A DNA stretch of 12,104 nt. Origin: JAALKW01 sp033791145. GTDB taxonomy: Bacteria > Pseudomonadota > Gammaproteobacteria > Legionellales > Legionellaceae. Under the pieces are notes generated by a model. It was not told where the DNA came from, made no database searches, and worked only from the letters and a program-made list of their open reading frames with translations. Made by a program: the position numbers and the translations under genes. This document shows positions 11,618 through 12,104 of the stretch, piece by piece. Position 1 is the first letter of the stretch, and each line of letters starts with the position of its first letter. The stretch is taken from positions 1 to 12,104 of the forward strand of contig JASJHH010000163.1 of the NCBI GenBank assembly GCA_033791145.1, given 5' to 3'.

Positions 11618-12063
11618 TGCATCCTGTTCGTCAAAAAAAATTAATTAAAATTGTAATTCCTATTTGCTTAATAGCGCTTGTGGTAGCACTCGTGATGTAT
11701 GCCTTAAGGCAAAATATTAGTTTGTTTTATACCCCAACGGATGTATTAGCAGGCAAGGCGCCTAAGGCTTTACATATTAGAATGGGCGGGCGTGTGCTGG
11801 CTGGTAGTGTGATTAAAGGCAAAGACTTAAATATTGCATTTAAGCTCACAGATATGAATCAAAATATTGTAGTGCATTACCGCGGCCTACTGCCGGATTT
11901 GTTTCGTGAAGACCAAGGGCTTGTGGTTGAGGGCAGCGTACAAGATAACCATGTGTTTCAGGCCACCCGTGTGCTCGCAAAGCATGATGAAAATTATATG
12001 CCGCCAGAGGCGCGTGCAGCCCTTGCTGCGGGTGAAAAAGCAAACAAAGAGGGCGGGGCATGA
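11614..12063 (+). CDS. ccmE: Periplasmic heme chaperone CcmE
   Basis: Membrane-anchored periplasmic chaperone that binds heme covalently and passes it to the CcmF/H lyase. It has 149 residues, close to the usual 140-160. A basic start (MMHPVRQKKLIK) leads into one anchor helix (about 11-31), then the OB-fold domain: SLFYTPTDV, RMGGRVLAGSV, VHYRGLLPDLFREDQGLVVEG. The heme-binding motif HxxxY is intact as H124-DEN-Y128, followed by MPPEA. The C-terminus is short and polar. It is translationally coupled to ccmD (ATGA at 11614-11617) and to ccmF (ATGA at 12060-12063). A second ATG directly follows the first, so the exact first residue is uncertain by one. Confidence 0.96.
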   Translation: MMHPVRQKKLIKIVIPICLIALVVALVMYALRQNISLFYTPTDVLAGKAPKALHIRMGGRVLAGSVIKGKDLNIAFKLTDMNQNIVVHYRGLLPDLFREDQGLVVEGSVQDNHVFQATRVLAKHDENYMPPEARAALAAGEKANKEGGA

Positions 12064-12104
12064 TACCTGAGTTTGGAACGTTTTTTTTAATACTGGCCTT
12101 ATTA
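12060..12104 (+). CDS. ccmF: Cytochrome c heme lyase subunit CcmF, N-terminal fragment
   Basis: The first 15 codons read MIPEFGTFFLILALL and run off the window end. The start MxPExG followed by a hydrophobic helix is typical of CcmF, the large multi-span heme lyase subunit that follows ccmE in system I operons. The ATG overlaps the ccmE stop as ATGA. Only position and the first residues support the call. Confidence 0.85.
   Translation, partial: MIPEFGTFFLILALL

Overview
The window looks like a gammaproteobacterial chromosome segment, most likely from the Legionellales (Legionella/Coxiella/Berkiella-like). This is inferred from an AT-rich genome carrying ordinary proteobacterial housekeeping genes (htpG, coaE, ccmCDEF), a small secreted beta-barrel, and two large, charged, repeat-rich proteins with no enzyme motif of the kind these host-associated bacteria export. 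No taxonomic marker fixes the genus.

Layout. Positions 1-773 hold the C-terminal part of htpG (+). A SWIM-SNF2 helicase follows at 815-3034 (+). Its 3' end overlaps by 23 bp the 3' end of a convergent minus-strand unit: an AAA_14/DUF4143 ATPase (4802-3618), then coaE (3614-3012), only 3 bp apart. A 39-bp near-perfect dyad overlaps the predicted promoter of that unit. Upstream on the same strand are an outer-membrane beta-barrel gene (5594-4905), a 985-residue protein with thirteen 34-residue-class helical repeats (8640-5683), and a 560-residue coiled-coil protein with two degenerate J-domain-like hairpins and four tandem helical repeats (10593-8911). On the plus strand from 10704 runs a cytochrome c maturation operon, ccmC-ccmD-ccmE-ccmF (ccmF cut by the window end), with ATGA overlaps at every junction and no ccmA or ccmB next to it.

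The two repeat-rich genes form an accessory island between housekeeping genes. The 8641-8910 gap between them is a patchwork of a promoter, an 88-bp inverted-repeat element, a REP-like palindrome and a 17-bp sequence. That 17-bp sequence occurs again, in the same orientation, across the stop codon of the 985-residue gene, so exact copies bracket that gene. The island genes also carry homopolymer tracts (A10 at codons 4-7 of one; G9 mid-gene and C7 at the last codons of the other). One-base slippage there would truncate the protein or swap its C-terminus.

Best candidates for something undescribed are the 34-residue repeat protein, with its recently homogenised repeat units and built-in frameshift tracts, and its J-like neighbour. 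Calling them secreted effectors is inference; no secretion gene is visible.
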